From Parapristionchus giblindavisi (Eukaryota; Nematoda; Chromadorea; Rhabditida; Diplogasteridae), in NCBI GenBank assembly GCA_943737045.1, contig CALSFV010000230.1:744001-808000 (forward strand): a stretch of 64,000 nt of DNA, written 5' to 3'. Below, piece after piece: positions 45,418-57,045 of this stretch. Both the position numbers and the translations under genes were made by a program. The notes under the pieces were generated by a model. The model was not told the origin of the DNA. It was given only the letters and a program-made list of their open reading frames with translations, and searched no databases. The first letter of the stretch is position 1, and each line of letters begins with the position of its first letter.

Positions 45418-46107
45418 GGGGGTGGACAATTCGGCAACGCCCATTTTCGGCAACGAGTTATTAATCGGTTGGGAGATGGTGTATGGAAACAAAAATTGTT
45501 CCATTGTTATCAGTGTGGGTGTACGGTATTGGGCTACCGTAACCATCGGGAATCGCGAACTGATTTTTTTAAGTCGACCCATGACCAGTCGACTAAAAAA
45601 AATCAGTTCGCGATCAGTCGGTAGTTCATGGTTGAAAATGGCCGAAGTCAAAAAATTCATGATGGCCGGATATCAAATACTAGTTACAATTATATTGACA
45701 TGAGCCAACTTTAATCTTTCTGGATACCGTAACCCGAACTACCGTAATCGAACCTGGGATTTTCGTCATTTTCGTTCAATATTGTAAGGTACGGTAGCTA
45801 GATTACGGTAGTTCGGATAATGGTATCCGGAAAAATAAAAGTTACTCACTGTTAATATAATGGCAATTAGTATTTGATCTCGGGCCGTCATGAATCTTTC
45901 GACTTCTTCCAATTTCAACCATGAACCCGGGGTCATGGGTCGACTGAAAAAAAATCAGTTATCGATTCCCGACGGTTACGGTAGCCCAATACCGTACACC
46001 CGCACTGCTAACAATGATACAATTTTTGTTTCCATACACCATCTCCCAACCGATTTATAACTCGTTGCCGAAATGGGCGTTGCCGAATTGTCCACCCCCC
46101 CCCCCCC
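45418..46107. mobile_element. 690-bp non-autonomous DNA transposon, 8-bp TSD
   Basis: Long inverted arms start GGGGGTGGACAATTCGGCAA and end in the reverse complement. Both sides carry AACAATCA (45410-45417 and 46108-46115), an 8-bp target duplication as in hAT-type elements. Arms extend about 150-200 bases with inner repeats of TACCGTAA and ACTACCGTAAT. No transposase. Confidence 0.85.
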
Positions 46108-46115
46108 AACAATCA

Positions 46116-46932
46116 CCGCATTGTATCACACTTATTTTCATTTCAACTATTGTCGTTCCTCGGGCGGAATTAAATTATTATTATTGTGTCCTCCGGTTAA
46201 ACAAAACTCGAAGTGACAAACAGTATTTACCGTGCGATCATAAAATTTAATTCAGCTAATTTTACACTCCGCTCACTATCAGGTACGTCTTTCTCACAAA
46301 GAAACCGAGCGGAGAGTTTCAAATTAGCTCGATGTGTGCCTTTAAAGATGGAGACCCACGAGTTTTTCGTAATAAGACTGTTCGGATAGTGTGATAGAGA
46401 TTGATCACACGAATCGAAAGACATATCTGATATTGATTCCCGATATGTTTAAAGCTCACTATGAGCATTGAAAGTACAACTTTCAAGGCATGTAGAGAGT
46501 GCTCATCGAATTTGCATACTTTCTCTCTCATTTTCACATTATCCCTTACGCCAATTACCATATAATATAAACAATAGCCAGCATGCTTATCGTGGCGGGA
46601 GTCAGTCATGCCAACTCATGGGTCCCCTTCTTTAATTGTAAGAACAGCTGGTGAACATATAATCAATTTTCTCTCACGATACAAATAGTTGGCTTATCAT
46701 TAACGGTTCTTTACTGTGAACAACAATCTTTTATGACCGAATGTACTGTTGTTATTCATTTGATTGTACATTCTCTCTCTATTATTTTGACTGTAGATAT
46801 TCTTTCACTCGATTTCTCACTATTCCCTTTTGCATTCATTTACTTTGTTTTTGGTTCTTTTTGTGTGACAATAAAGTTGTTCAGGACTAGAGTTCAGGAC
46901 GACACATTGGCAAATCCGTGGATATTTTCTAG
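46116..46932. other. Intergenic; one MITE, no gene seen
   Basis: 46249-46348 is a palindromic MITE (TTCAGCTAATTTTACACTCC to AGCTCGATGTGTGCCTTTAA). An open frame at 46733-46936 is hydrophobic but ends just after the ATG of the next gene and has no support. Confidence 0.45.
46249..46348. mobile_element. Palindromic MITE
   Basis: Arms ACACTCCGCTC and GAGCGGAGAGT around GTCTTTCTCACAAAGAAACC; the outer end TGTGTGCCTTTAA is as in the other copies. Confidence 0.65.
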
Positions 46933-47997
46933 ATGAAAGTCGTGCAAGATCAATATCTAATCAATTTCACAAATGATACAATCGGCATAGTTGATTTTCT
47001 CTACAATCCTAATCGATGGTGAGTTTCCTCCCATTATCTTTGTCATTGCGATTGTTATTGTTTAAAAAAATTCTTATCGGAGATCAAATTCGGCAAACAT
47101 CACGGCAAACCTTTGTTCGATTACTAATGAAAGTTTAAAAAAATAATTAAGTAAATTATGAAAGTAACAGGAAGGCTACTGTTGCGGAAGATGAACTAGT
47201 GATCCATGTTCAGTGTTTAGATGATTCAAAGAACATCAATTCAACATTGAAGTTGATCGTTGGGAACAGAAAGGTTTATGATCACTTTTAAAGAACCAGA
47301 GATAATTTGAAACTTTCCGCTCTGGTCGCGCTCTCTCGCACAAGAGAGTGTTGTCAGAGAGGAGAGTTTCAAACTTGTTCGGGGTGTGCATCGAAGTATC
47401 TTGGGTCTATTTTCTGACAAATGACTTATTGGAAGATTGGATATTTTTATCCTTCGACAATACAGGCGTTTTGAAGGCCAGAGTTATTCTACTGACGACA
47501 TCTACTTCTAAACTAACACATGAACAGTATATCGATCTAGACGCCAATGAGGTTTGTTCTAATTCATTTCAAGAATCACTTCATCTAGAACTTGATAGAT
47601 ACTTGATGAGAATATATTGATTAATTGATTATAGATCATAGCTTTTCTCCCTGTTTCTCATTCGAATGAATCAACTATTCCTATGTGCTCTCGTATCAAT
47701 CTTATCGCGTACGCTCAACGACTCAATCCTGAAATCGAAGTGTTAAAGATTACCAAGGTGAGTTTATTTAATTTCAATTAAAACGATCATCATGATTAGG
47801 GAATTTATATTCAAATCACTCATTGAATTCCCTACGAAAAATGGTAAATATGAACAATAAAAAAATTCAATATTTTACAGCTCACAGATACCTCTATTCT
47901 TCAACCTATGCTCACCGAAAATACAATATCAACTTACTTTACAATAGCAATTGGGGCGAGTTCGGAACGAATTTTGACCAACTTTGAGTTTGTTTAA
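46933..47997 (+). CDS. Unrecognised protein, five exons
   Basis: Exons: 46933-47018, 47171-47273, about 47399-47551, 47635-47757 and 47881-47997. Exons 1-2 and 3-5 join in phase, but the 2-3 junction does not: every AG available upstream of exon 3 gives the wrong phase, so either a small exon is missing from my model or the gene is broken. The predicted text is beta-rich and cytosolic in style: QYLINFTNDTIGIVDFLYN, then DELVIHVQCLDD, YFLTNDLLEDWIFLSF, KARVILLTTSTSK, IIAFLPVSHSNES and a C-terminus SERILTNFEFV. No signal peptide or span. I recognise no family. A MITE lies in intron 2 and stops just before exon 3. Confidence 0.5.
47286..47395. mobile_element. Palindromic MITE in intron 2 of the unrecognised gene
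   Basis: TTTAAAGAACCAGAGATAAT and GTTCGGGGTGTGCATCGAAG ends, with AACTTTCCGCTCTGGTCGCG arm. Confidence 0.7.
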
Positions 47998-49131
47998 TCG
48001 TTATGATTCTAAATAGACAAATACATTTGAAAGGAGCAAAACCCACCCGATAACCAGTGGATATATTCACGCAGAACGTAAAAGAGTATGGGAGAGCCGG
48101 GAGGTTCGTTACTTACCCATTTGAAAATAAATTAATACGCATATCTTTTTCTCATCTTTTGTAGCTACATACCGAAATGTTTAAAAACAATTCTATTATT
48201 TAAAAGCGTAACCGAGCTAATTTTTCTCTTAGGTCTGACAACATCTTTCTCGTAGACAAATAAAGTGAGACAATACTGAGAGAGCGGAGAATTTAAAATT
48301 AGTTCGGGGAATACCTTTAATGATCTATTATAATTTCAGTATATTGCTCTGTTCTCATCACATGAAAAGGAGAACGGCTTCGCTACTGGTTTGTGACTGA
48401 ATTGCATTATTGATTGTACATGAAGCGCTTCCATCTTTTTTGTTGAACAATATAGTTTGTTGTTTTCCACTGTCTTTGTATGTGTAGATGATATTTTGTC
48501 TATGAAATATATTTTATCTAATAAATACTTTTTTTCTCTCGAGTAGAATATCATTTGAGACAGCGAACAACGAATAGTTCAATAACACGTACAGTGGTAA
48601 TGTGAAGAGTGAATGGATCTTGGAAAATAGATCCATCGATTGACTCGGAAATGAGCTCAATTGATTGACCCGGAAAGGAGCTCCATCGATTTCTCTCGAA
48701 TACGTCTCCTGTGACCTTATCTGAATGCGCGATCTGTTGTTGGCGAGATAGTCCTAGAGAGGAGGAGTAAGCGAGATCATGAAAGGAGGCGATGAGAGAA
48801 ATGTGGAAGATGAAGAAGAAGAGTATGAGAGATATGAGAGTGAATATAGAGAATGAAATCATTTGTGGATTTAGAACATGGATTTGGAGACATCAAGATG
48901 TGAAAAGAGTAGGACGAAGAAAGAGAGATGCAGAGTTGTGTAGGACGAGGCTAAGAACTATTGAATACTACATTTTCTCGCTTCCTCCGTCCGATTAATT
49001 TTAATTATTCGCTTGTCCCTGTCATAATATTACCTTATCGAGTTTGAAATCTTCATGACATTGTCATTCTTTTCACCTTTTTTTCTCGATTTTTCATCAA
49101 TTCAGAATCAACGGATCAATCAATTTAAGTA
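47998..49131. other. Intergenic; one MITE, no gene seen
   Basis: 48199-48320 is a palindromic MITE. ORFs at 48551-48862 (minus) and 48792-48998 (plus) overlap on opposite strands in a purine-rich tract and look like chance. Confidence 0.45.
48199..48320. mobile_element. Palindromic MITE
   Basis: TAAAAGCGTAACCGAGCTAA to AATTAGTTCGGGGAATACCT, with the CTCGTAGACAAATAAAGTGA hairpin centre. Confidence 0.65.
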
Positions 49132-51760
49132 ATGCACGAGGAAGAGTACGCGCTCATTCATACGGAAATTAATAGAAATGATGACTATAACGAAGATGGC
49201 GCGAAGAACATTGGGACTATTTCAATGCCGAGGAGTAAATGGAGTAGTTATTGTATAAGGATCACTGTGATCTTCACCGTACTTATCGTTGCCCTGCTGA
49301 TCTGGTCCTATGAGGTATTGCACTATATTATTTCAATATACTCAGCACACAATTTCGCAATTTATTAATATAAGAAATAGTGTTTACGATGATGAAATTA
49401 ATGAAAAAAATGATAAAGTGTTTGTATATATTAAATTAACTTTTAGTATATCGCATGAGAAATGTTTCCTAATTTGCAGATCGAATATCATGATGAAGTC
49501 AGTCCGTTAGATTTGAGAAGTACCAATTCTATCATTTTCGCTGTAAGGACGAGCGGTTCGGCATACGAGACCAACTTCCAGTATATTCTACAGACGTGGT
49601 GGAACATAGTGCCGAAACAGGTGTGAACTTTCATCATAGTAGTCAGTCAATGTTACGGCGGATAGTATACAACTCTATTTGTAAATTGGTTAGTAATTTC
49701 ATTCGTCAAAAAGGCGGCGAACCTCACATGGATTCGTATTGTCGATAACTATAATGTCTTATTATTTTCTTAATTTTAACCAATCTTAATTTTTTTTGAA
49801 TTGAAATAAAATAAAGCTTTAGACGTACATAATCAGCGATACGGTCGATTCTTCATTGAGTGATCTTGTAAGCAAGAAGGGGAGAGATCACTTGATTGAG
49901 ATGGAATGTGGATCAAAGACTAGGTATAATTTTCTTACAATTAGTTATCGTGCATCGTAAAGGCGATTAAATTTTTTTATTTGATTTGGTGCAAAAAATT
50001 GTATTTTGATTTAGATTTTTAATAAACAATGACGATCACTACGAGATAGTAGGAGTGAAATGATGAAAATTATTAAAAATTTCAAGATTTTAGAAATTTT
50101 CTCTATTCCTGAGTATTGAACGAAGCGCTATTTATTGTTGTTGAACTAGAAATTTTTTAGTCATGATACAATGATTTTCAAGTATGAATAAGAAAAAAAC
50201 GATAGATGATTCTAGAAAGATTAATCTTCGTGATCAAGGCCGAGATAATTTGAAACTCTTGGCTCTGGCAGCAGTCCCTCGTAGACAAAGAAACCGATGG
50301 AGCATTTCCAGAGCGAATAATAGATCGGGTTGTTCATTAAACATAACGGATATTTTCCAGGGAAAGCCAGTCCTGTAAGCTAGATAGAGAATTACAACTG
50401 TTCTACAACAACACCGCCAAGTATGCCCTATTTTATTTCTTGAAAATATTTTTTTAAAACTTTTCTTATCTTTGCTTTTAAGAACATTGTTAGCAGTTAG
50501 CGAAAGAAATTAAGCATAATCGATACATTATAAGTGTACTATCTGCATTGCATCTAATATTTCCGCAAAAATGTAAATTTTCCAGATGGTACTGCCACGC
50601 TGATGACGTCACATATGTCAATGTGAACAAACTACGGGAGGTTTTGTCAGAATACGATTGGCGACTACCAATGGCTGTAGGTAGAGTGAATATCAGTCGA
50701 TCAACAGTGACAAGGAGAGAGTGGAGAGGAAAGTTTGTATGTTCATCATGTTTATTTATTGTTTATAAGGCCTACGTATTGCCAATGATAATATTTGGAC
50801 ATGTTGGATTTTTCCACATAGCTTGCCATCGAAATTAAAAAATTTAAAAAAAGGTAAATTTGGCGTCTTTCCAGATGATATGGCGATATCTAATGGAGAA
50901 TTCTGGAATCTGTATGAGCTATGAATTAATCAAGCGAATCAAGACAATCACTGATACCGGTTTGTCATAATGTCATTTCATTTATTTATTTATTAAATTT
51001 ATTCGCTGTAAAGAGATTACTCGCTATACATTTTACATTTACATTCTAGCACTTTATCAATTATGTTGTGGGTCACCGGATCTCTAGCGATGTGATATGG
51101 TTCCACTGAGCCATGATACTCGTTGTAATCTTTTGAAATGAATCAAGTTTTTGCAGGAGTAACGATTTCGTCATTATCAAAAGAAATGGACATAAATGGC
51201 GACATCGCACTTGGATTTCTTATTCGTAAGTCTTTATTAATTGAGAAACGATTTATTGATTAAGAAATGGTTCACACCTAAATACCAAGTACTAAAACAA
51301 CTGTAACGAGGAAGTTTTTGTAAATGTTTTCAGATCTCACAGGCACTCCGCTCACAGAAGATTTTCATTTCAATCATCACTTTGAACGAATGAGCATGGT
51401 GGATAAGCATAATGTTTCCAAACAGGTGTTATTCATTTGCATTTAAAGGCACACTCCGGCTAATTTTTCTCTCCGCTCTGACAACACTCTCTCGCCTCAT
51501 CATCTACGAGAGTGTATTGACAAGTTTAAATTAGCACATGGTGTGCCTTTGAAATTCTAAATACTCCTCGGAAAAACTCTCATGTTACGTGTTTTCTGAT
51601 ATAGTGTTAATGTATCATTTTCAAGGCAACAATCAATGGAATAATCTACGACAATGGTCGTTCCAATATTGTCGATCTACCTCCGATAAAGAAGGGAAAT
51701 GACTTGGATCCGCTAAGATTTCGTGCCATCCATTGCCTGATCTATCGAAAGTCATGCTAG
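49132..51760 (+). CDS. Fringe-like glycosyltransferase (GT31), type II membrane protein
   Basis: 338 aa from nine exons that join in phase: 49132-49314, 49480-49620, 49823-49923, 50361-50420, 50586-50736, 50875-50959, 51157-51225, 51334-51425, 51626-51760. A short cytosolic N-terminus precedes one span (ITVIFTVLIVALLIWSYE, about residues 43-61), placing the catalytic part in the Golgi lumen. Then IIFAVRTSGSAYETNFQYIL and TWWNIVPKQTYIISD match the Fringe start (IAVKT, QTW, TFIFTD in known members). WYCHADDVTYVNVNKLREVL carries the metal-binding DxD-type ADD motif, and ENSGICMSYELI matches the Fringe GAG-C segment. SLSKEMDINGDIALGFL corresponds to the D-V-T-G-Y region and FHFNHHFERM to the late His region. 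Fringe enzymes add GlcNAc to O-fucose; related GT31 proteins use other substrates, so the exact activity is not set. Confidence 0.85.
50236..50340. mobile_element. Palindromic MITE (GT31 intron 3)
   Basis: GAGATAATTTGAAACTCTTG and the CTCGTAGACAAAGAAACCGA centre; worn at both ends. Confidence 0.55.
51446..51551. mobile_element. Palindromic MITE (GT31 intron 8)
   Basis: AAAGGCACACTCCGGCTAAT and the inverted ATTAGCACATGGTGTGCCTT, 20 bases after the donor of exon 8. Confidence 0.75.
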
Positions 51761-52129
51761 AATATATAACCATTATTTATGTACTTTGTCTAGTCATATA
51801 TTGTATGTACATTAATCGAACCGGTATCACGCAATAAACTATCAAAAGATCATAATCATTGTATATTTTAGTCTGAAGTACTTTATTTATTTAACCGTAT
51901 TATCAACAATTCACGTTAGTTCAGCCTCTGTAATAACGGGGCAATAATGAAGGAAGGGTGAATCACGTTTTCCGACATATAAAGAGGACGAGGCGGATGC
52001 CAGGCGGGTTTGGTGGGCTGCATTAGAGAGGGTGTGCGTGCGAGATGGCATCAAATGATTATCTCTGTCACACTCTCCGCCGCGCCACCAAACCTGTCTG
52101 AGGTGCTCCGCTCTGACTAATGAACTGTC
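51761..52129. other. 3' flank of the GT31 gene
   Basis: No gene. 51960-52120 contains GC-richer sequence with inverted text (GGCGGGTTTGGTGG, CCACCAAACCTGTC) that may belong to the neighbouring LINE or another repeat. Confidence 0.35.
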
Positions 52130-52415
52130 GTCTCATTATTTATCGTACACCGCAATGGTGTTTCAACAAGTACAAAGTGTTCGAGCGCAAAAAATATGTG
52201 AAAGAATAAAATTATTAAAAGTGAGGTGGATGGGGATGGGGGGAATGTGAGAGATCAAATGATCACGCCTTCTGCTACAGTCAGGAAGAGTTCAGAGGGG
52301 AGGAGCCTCTAATGCGGTGGAGCGGCCGCAAATCCAATTTATATCGTATTGGATCTCTGAGTGTGCAGGGAGGAGGAGATCAAAGATCAAGTCGACGGGG
52401 AAGATGGGATGGGAA

Positions 52416-55361
52416 TTACAAATTCGGAACAGCAATGCCTAATTTGTTCGGAAGATCAGGAAACTCAATTAGGTGACGTTTAATACAAGGGATAGACAAT
52501 TTCAGGTCACAAATTGTATGTAATTTATTCAAAAATCGGGATGTTCTATGCGAGAAGGATTCTTTTAGGTTTGATCTTTTGGATTTGGGGATATGGAGAA
52601 CAAAAGCATTGTGACGATGGCTAATAGGTCGATAAGTATAGAAACGGCTTATAGGAAGGTCTACAGTGCAAGCGAAAATTTTGAGTGCTAGGATAAGATC
52701 GGAAACGATTCGACGAACATAGAGACTAGACAGTTTAAAGAATGATAGTCTATCTGAATACGAAAGGGGCAATATCTTCGAACGAGAACAACGACGATAA
52801 AGTAATCGAGTAAATAAGTGTTGAACTTTCTCTAATCTACGGATTTTTCCATTTGCAGAAGGGGACCAGACGGGGGAAGCATATTCTAAAATGGGAACAA
52901 TAAATGATTGATAGGCACGTATATAGGGTTCGGGTAAAGTACAAGTAACACTGCGAAATAATAGGTATACAAGAGACGATGCTTTATTACAAATAATCGA
53001 AATGTGTGTATCGAAATTGAGTGATGCATCTATGTGGACACCTAGGTCCTTAACAGAAGTTGTGGATGGAAGGACAATAGAATTAAGTTGGTACCTATGT
53101 TGGGGATTGTTTTTGCCTAGATAAATAACGTTGCATTTGTTTATAGCAACTTCCAACTGCCATTTTTTGCAGTATTCTATGAAACCCGATAAACCCGACT
53201 GAAAATGGGAATGTGAATCAGATGGAGAAATTGGGTCATAAGCAGTGAATAGTTTGACATCATCAGCAAAAAGCCTACAGGAAAGACCAGGGAAGGGAGA
53301 AAATACCCGGGGAAGATCAAAAGTGTATAGCAAAAAGAGAAGAGGACCCAAAACTGTACCTTGAGGAACACCGGAGATGACCTCTCTCTCATTAGAGAGA
53401 GAAGATCCAATACGAACTCTAAAACGTCTATTAGCAAGGTAAGCTGAAAACCAATTAAATAAACAATCACGAATGCCAAGAGAACGTAATTTACATAACA
53501 ACTTGGGATGAGAGACTTTGTCGAAGGCCTTAGCGAGATCAATATAAGCGACATCAATACAACGATCACGATCGATGTCTTCACGCCATGACTGGGTACA
53601 ATCAAGTAATTGGGTAACAGTGGATTTTTTACTAAGGAAGCCATGTTGCTCAGAAGGAATAATATTGTGGATTTGACACCACCGTATTAACTTTGGTTTG
53701 AGAAGCCTTTCCATTATTTTGGAAGGAATAGGTGTCAGGCTAATAGGGCGAAAGTGGGAGACTAAGGAGGGGTTAGAAACTTTGGGGATGGGAATGACTA
53801 TAGAGGATTTCCAAAGGGATGGGATATCACCGAGCATGAGACTGTAATTAAATATGTGTGCAAGAGGTTCAGAGAGGGAGGCGAAACAGTGCTTGAAAAT
53901 AATGGAAGGAATATTATCGGAAGGAAGAGAACAAGATGAGGAGACTCGTTTGAGAAGGGGGAAAATGTCTTGAGGCAGAACCATTGAAACACGTAAGGTG
54001 GAGGAAATAGTGGAGGGTGGAGAAGGCATGGTACCATCGTCACAAGTGAATACTGAAGTGAAATATTCAGACAGAGATTCAGCCTTGTCAAAATCGCTAG
54101 TGACAGTGGTACCATCTGTTCTTGTGAGAGAGGAGACAATCATTGACTTAGACTTAAAGCGAGTAGAGATGTAACGATAGAATGAACGACCATGAGTTTT
54201 ACAAAGTAGACGGTTTTCATAGTTACGAGTAAATTTTCGAATTTCGCGTTCAAGCTTAAGAGAAACGGAATGAAACAATTCTTGTACGGGGCGGAGGTGA
54301 AGCTTATCAAAAAGGGCACGCTTGTGAGCAAGAAGAGATTTAATGTGTGGGGGATAGTGGTCAACAGATAGCGTTTGCTTCTTCAAAGGGACAAAAAGTG
54401 AAAAGAGAGAGTTGATATAAGAACAGAAGCGATCATACATGTCCGAAATATCCAAAAAACCAGAGAAAATTTCCGCCCAGTCCGTTCCAAACAGTGCATT
54501 ATCCAATGCGGGAAAGTCAGTTTTGCGAAAATCATAGGTATGCACTGCTATGGGAGGAGTAAGAGGAAAGTTGAAAAGGAATGAAATTGAGGAATGATCG
54601 GAATTACGGAAGGGGGCAGATAGAGAACAGTCAGTGACAACATTGGGAGGGGATAGAATGATATCCAAATAGTGATTATTAAGAGAAGGTCCAGGGACAA
54701 CTTGGGAAAGATCGAGATCAATGGCTATATCATGGAGAAGGGAAGCAGGTGAGGAAAGAGTATCAGGAGAGGACCAATCTATGTGCAAATTGAAATCTCC
54801 CAATATCACAACCTGATGTTGGACAGAAACTAAAGAAGATATTTCGTCAAAAAGTTGGATGTTTTGAGCGGTCGTGGTATTGGGTGGTCGATAGACAAGA
54901 ATGAAGCGGGTAGGAACATGGGTGAGAGGAGAATGAATATCGATAACAAGAATATCACTGGATAATGTGGTGGAGGGGGAGATACGTGAAACGGGGATAT
55001 GGTCACGAATTAGGATACAGACGCCACCACCACGACGAGCACGATCATTACGAAAGATACGGTAGGGAAAAGCAAGAAGTAGTTCAGAGTCAAAGATTCT
55101 GGAGGTTAACCAAGATTCAGTTATGAACACGATATCAGGTCGATCGATAGAGAGAATGGAATGAAGATCAGGGATCTTATTGCAGAGAGAACGAGCATTG
55201 AAGAGAGTACAGGACAATGGAGATGAGGGAAGGGGGTCAAGAGAGTGGGTGGAAATACGAGAGGGATGAGGGGGGGGGGAAGAAGGAGAGGTCAGAGATG
55301 AAATGGTAGAATGGAATGAGAGAGTTTCAGAGCAATCGGAGGATGAAATCAATGAGTTCAA
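52416..55361 (-). CDS. LINE ORF2: endonuclease and reverse transcriptase (intact)
   Basis: 981 aa, no breaks. Endonuclease in residues about 45-270: LFNARSLCNKIPDLHS, FITESWL, VVILGDFNLHIDW and RNSDHSSIS with catalytic Asn, Glu, Asp and His. Reverse transcriptase about 480-760: VSHFRPISLTPIPSKIMER, AYIDLAKAFDKVSHPKL, SGVPQGTVLGPLLFLLYT and CRLFADDVKLF with the FADD box. The truncated LINE at 22950-24590 has the same RT style. A start further upstream is not needed, as the Met lies before the endonuclease. Confidence 0.9.
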   Translation of the reverse strand: MNSLISSSDCSETLSFHSTISSLTSPSSPPPHPSRISTHSLDPLPSSPLSCTLFNARSLCNKIPDLHSILSIDRPDIVFITESWLTSRIFDSELLLAFPYRIFRNDRARRGGGVCILIRDHIPVSRISPSTTLSSDILVIDIHSPLTHVPTRFILVYRPPNTTTAQNIQLFDEISSLVSVQHQVVILGDFNLHIDWSSPDTLSSPASLLHDIAIDLDLSQVVPGPSLNNHYLDIILSPPNVVTDCSLSAPFRNSDHSSISFLFNFPLTPPIAVHTYDFRKTDFPALDNALFGTDWAEIFSGFLDISDMYDRFCSYINSLFSLFVPLKKQTLSVDHYPPHIKSLLAHKRALFDKLHLRPVQELFHSVSLKLEREIRKFTRNYENRLLCKTHGRSFYRYISTRFKSKSMIVSSLTRTDGTTVTSDFDKAESLSEYFTSVFTCDDGTMPSPPSTISSTLRVSMVLPQDIFPLLKRVSSSCSLPSDNIPSIIFKHCFASLSEPLAHIFNYSLMLGDIPSLWKSSIVIPIPKVSNPSLVSHFRPISLTPIPSKIMERLLKPKLIRWCQIHNIIPSEQHGFLSKKSTVTQLLDCTQSWREDIDRDRCIDVAYIDLAKAFDKVSHPKLLCKLRSLGIRDCLFNWFSAYLANRRFRVRIGSSLSNEREVISGVPQGTVLGPLLFLLYTFDLPRVFSPFPGLSCRLFADDVKLFTAYDPISPSDSHSHFQSGLSGFIEYCKKWQLEVAINKCNVIYLGKNNPQHRYQLNSIVLPSTTSVKDLGVHIDASLNFDTHISIICNKASSLVYLLFRSVTCTLPEPYIRAYQSFIVPILEYASPVWSPSANGKIRRLEKVQHLFTRLLYRRCSRSKILPLSYSDRLSFFKLSSLYVRRIVSDLILALKIFACTVDLPISRFYTYRPISHRHNAFVLHIPKSKRSNLKESFSHRTSRFLNKLHTICDLKLSIPCIKRHLIEFPDLPNKLGIAVPNL

Positions 55362-55474
55362 AGAACAATCAAGAGATAAAGATGAACTATCTTGACATGT
55401 GCGACAATGTTCAACGATTGGTGAAACAGTAGAGATACAGTATGGAGAATGATCTAGGAGCGGTGTACGGTAAC

Positions 55475-56233
55475 CTAGTTTCCCTGAGGGAGTCGAGTAC
55501 GAACTTTGGACTTAATGTCATCGCGATGCCAGAGCTGATCTCTGTACATCACGTATGGACAAGAAGGATCCTTAGAACGCATCTCCCGCAGAGAATCTCT
55601 AAGTGACTTGCACTTCTCTCTCTCCTCTCGTGTCTGCGACTTGCGAATGTAGATACCCCTCCACTCCTCGTTATTGCGGAGGGAGTGGGCGTGTTTGAGT
55701 GCAGACAGTTGATGAGATTTAGAAGGCAAAACCACCTTGAGCAGTCGGGGGCCCCGATCAGACTTTGGACCCATGCGGAACACCATCTGAGGTACCGCCT
55801 CAACCTCGAGATGACTGAGAACTCGGCCTACGGCCATTCTATCAGCCTCGAGTCTCTCCACAAGCGAGAGTGAGGAGGCGGCCTCGGGCAGACCAGAGAT
55901 CACAAGAGATCTCGCCCTGAGATGGGCCTCGACAGGATCCTCAGTGAGACCAGAGGACGTGGTAGGAGAGGAGGTAGAGGAGGGGGGAGGGACGACCCCA
56001 ACAGACTCCCCAATGGGAGGAGAATCATCCTTCTCCCTAGTGAGAAGCTCAACCTGAGTGGCTAGCTTACTCAGGAGCGAAGTGATTTCCTCCCAAAGTG
56101 GAGCCTCAACACCTTTAGGCACTTCACCCAGCGCAAGAGCATGTGCGCTCGCAACCATGTTGTCGATCATACATCTCCTGGCAGGGGGAGAAGCACCACC
56201 AGATGATGGACGAGTCGTCCCACGAGGGGCCAT
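55475..56233 (-). CDS. LINE ORF1 protein
   Basis: 252 aa. The N-terminus is Pro/Ser-rich; residues about 105-200 look like an RRM-like RNA-binding fold (ARSLVISGLPEAASSLSL, RLLKVVLPSKSHQLSAL), followed by GIYIRKSQTREEREKCKSLR and a basic C-terminus. The layout is usual for CR1-group ORF1 proteins of nematodes. It lies 113 bases upstream of ORF2. Confidence 0.78.
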   Translation of the reverse strand: MAPRGTTRPSSGGASPPARRCMIDNMVASAHALALGEVPKGVEAPLWEEITSLLSKLATQVELLTREKDDSPPIGESVGVVPPPSSTSSPTTSSGLTEDPVEAHLRARSLVISGLPEAASSLSLVERLEADRMAVGRVLSHLEVEAVPQMVFRMGPKSDRGPRLLKVVLPSKSHQLSALKHAHSLRNNEEWRGIYIRKSQTREEREKCKSLRDSLREMRSKDPSCPYVMYRDQLWHRDDIKSKVRTRLPQGN

Positions 56234-56390
56234 GTCAAGAGATAAACGCGCTAATCAATAATCGAGAGAGAAAAGAAAGGTCACCTTCCCCAGAGAAGGG
56301 AAGAGAGAAGGAGTAGTATAAGATTGTGATAACACACCACAGCGCACCACAGTAATGGCAAAAGTCGCCTCATAATCAGCATCTCCTTTT

Positions 56391-57045
56391 CCCCGCTATT
56401 CCCATTTTGAACTAACGTGATTTCCTAGTCGTACTATTATTGTACATGCAAAAAATATATTTGCACATTTCAAATTAACTTAATGTGAATGGAGACACGT
56501 GTATATTATTTGTTTACAATAGGGTTCCGCATTTGTGAACTAAGTCGTGCAGATCTCTCTCTCTCTCTATTATTTACACTCATCAGAGACATTTAACGAT
56601 GGTTATTTTAAATTTTTTATTGTCATTTTCTTTGTTATGTTCATGCAAATTCCTAAATGTCTATGATGAGCGAAACTGATATAGAGATAAGAACCAACTG
56701 AATGACTTTTGCACGACCCCCAGTGAACAGATGCAGAACCCTAGTTTACACTTCCAAAACATCACTCCACGCATAGATCACTTTTATGAAGATTCTCTCG
56801 TTTTAGAACAAAAGATTTTACTCTTTATAAATCGGCACAGTGTCGACGTTCTTTCGCACGCAGAATCACGATAAATAACTACAAATCTACTCTAAAACAT
56901 GTCTAGGTCGAACAAAAAATAACAATTATTGCTACCTTTTTCTTCGTGTTTTACGTGCATTGAACGGATTATAACATTGTTTACAAGGGAAAGTTGATGG
57001 TATATCCATCAGAGAAATGTCTTTGGAGCCATTCTTCATTCTCCA
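56391..57045. other. Intergenic, promoter of the Cys-rich peptide gene
   Basis: No gene or clear repeat. A CT microsatellite lies at 56554-56568. Confidence 0.4.

Larger units (their letters stand above)
52130..56390 (-). mobile_element. CR1-like LINE with both ORFs intact
   Basis: Two consecutive minus-strand ORFs (56233-55475 and 55361-52416), flanked by a short G/A-rich 5' leader and a ~280-bp 3' region ending near an ATAAATAATGA-type tail (about 52135-52150). The ends are estimates. Confidence 0.75.

Noticed and set aside
48551..48998. Overlapping ORFs on both strands upstream of the GT31 gene
   Set aside because: A purine-rich tract with low complexity; neither has splice sites nor homology I recognise.
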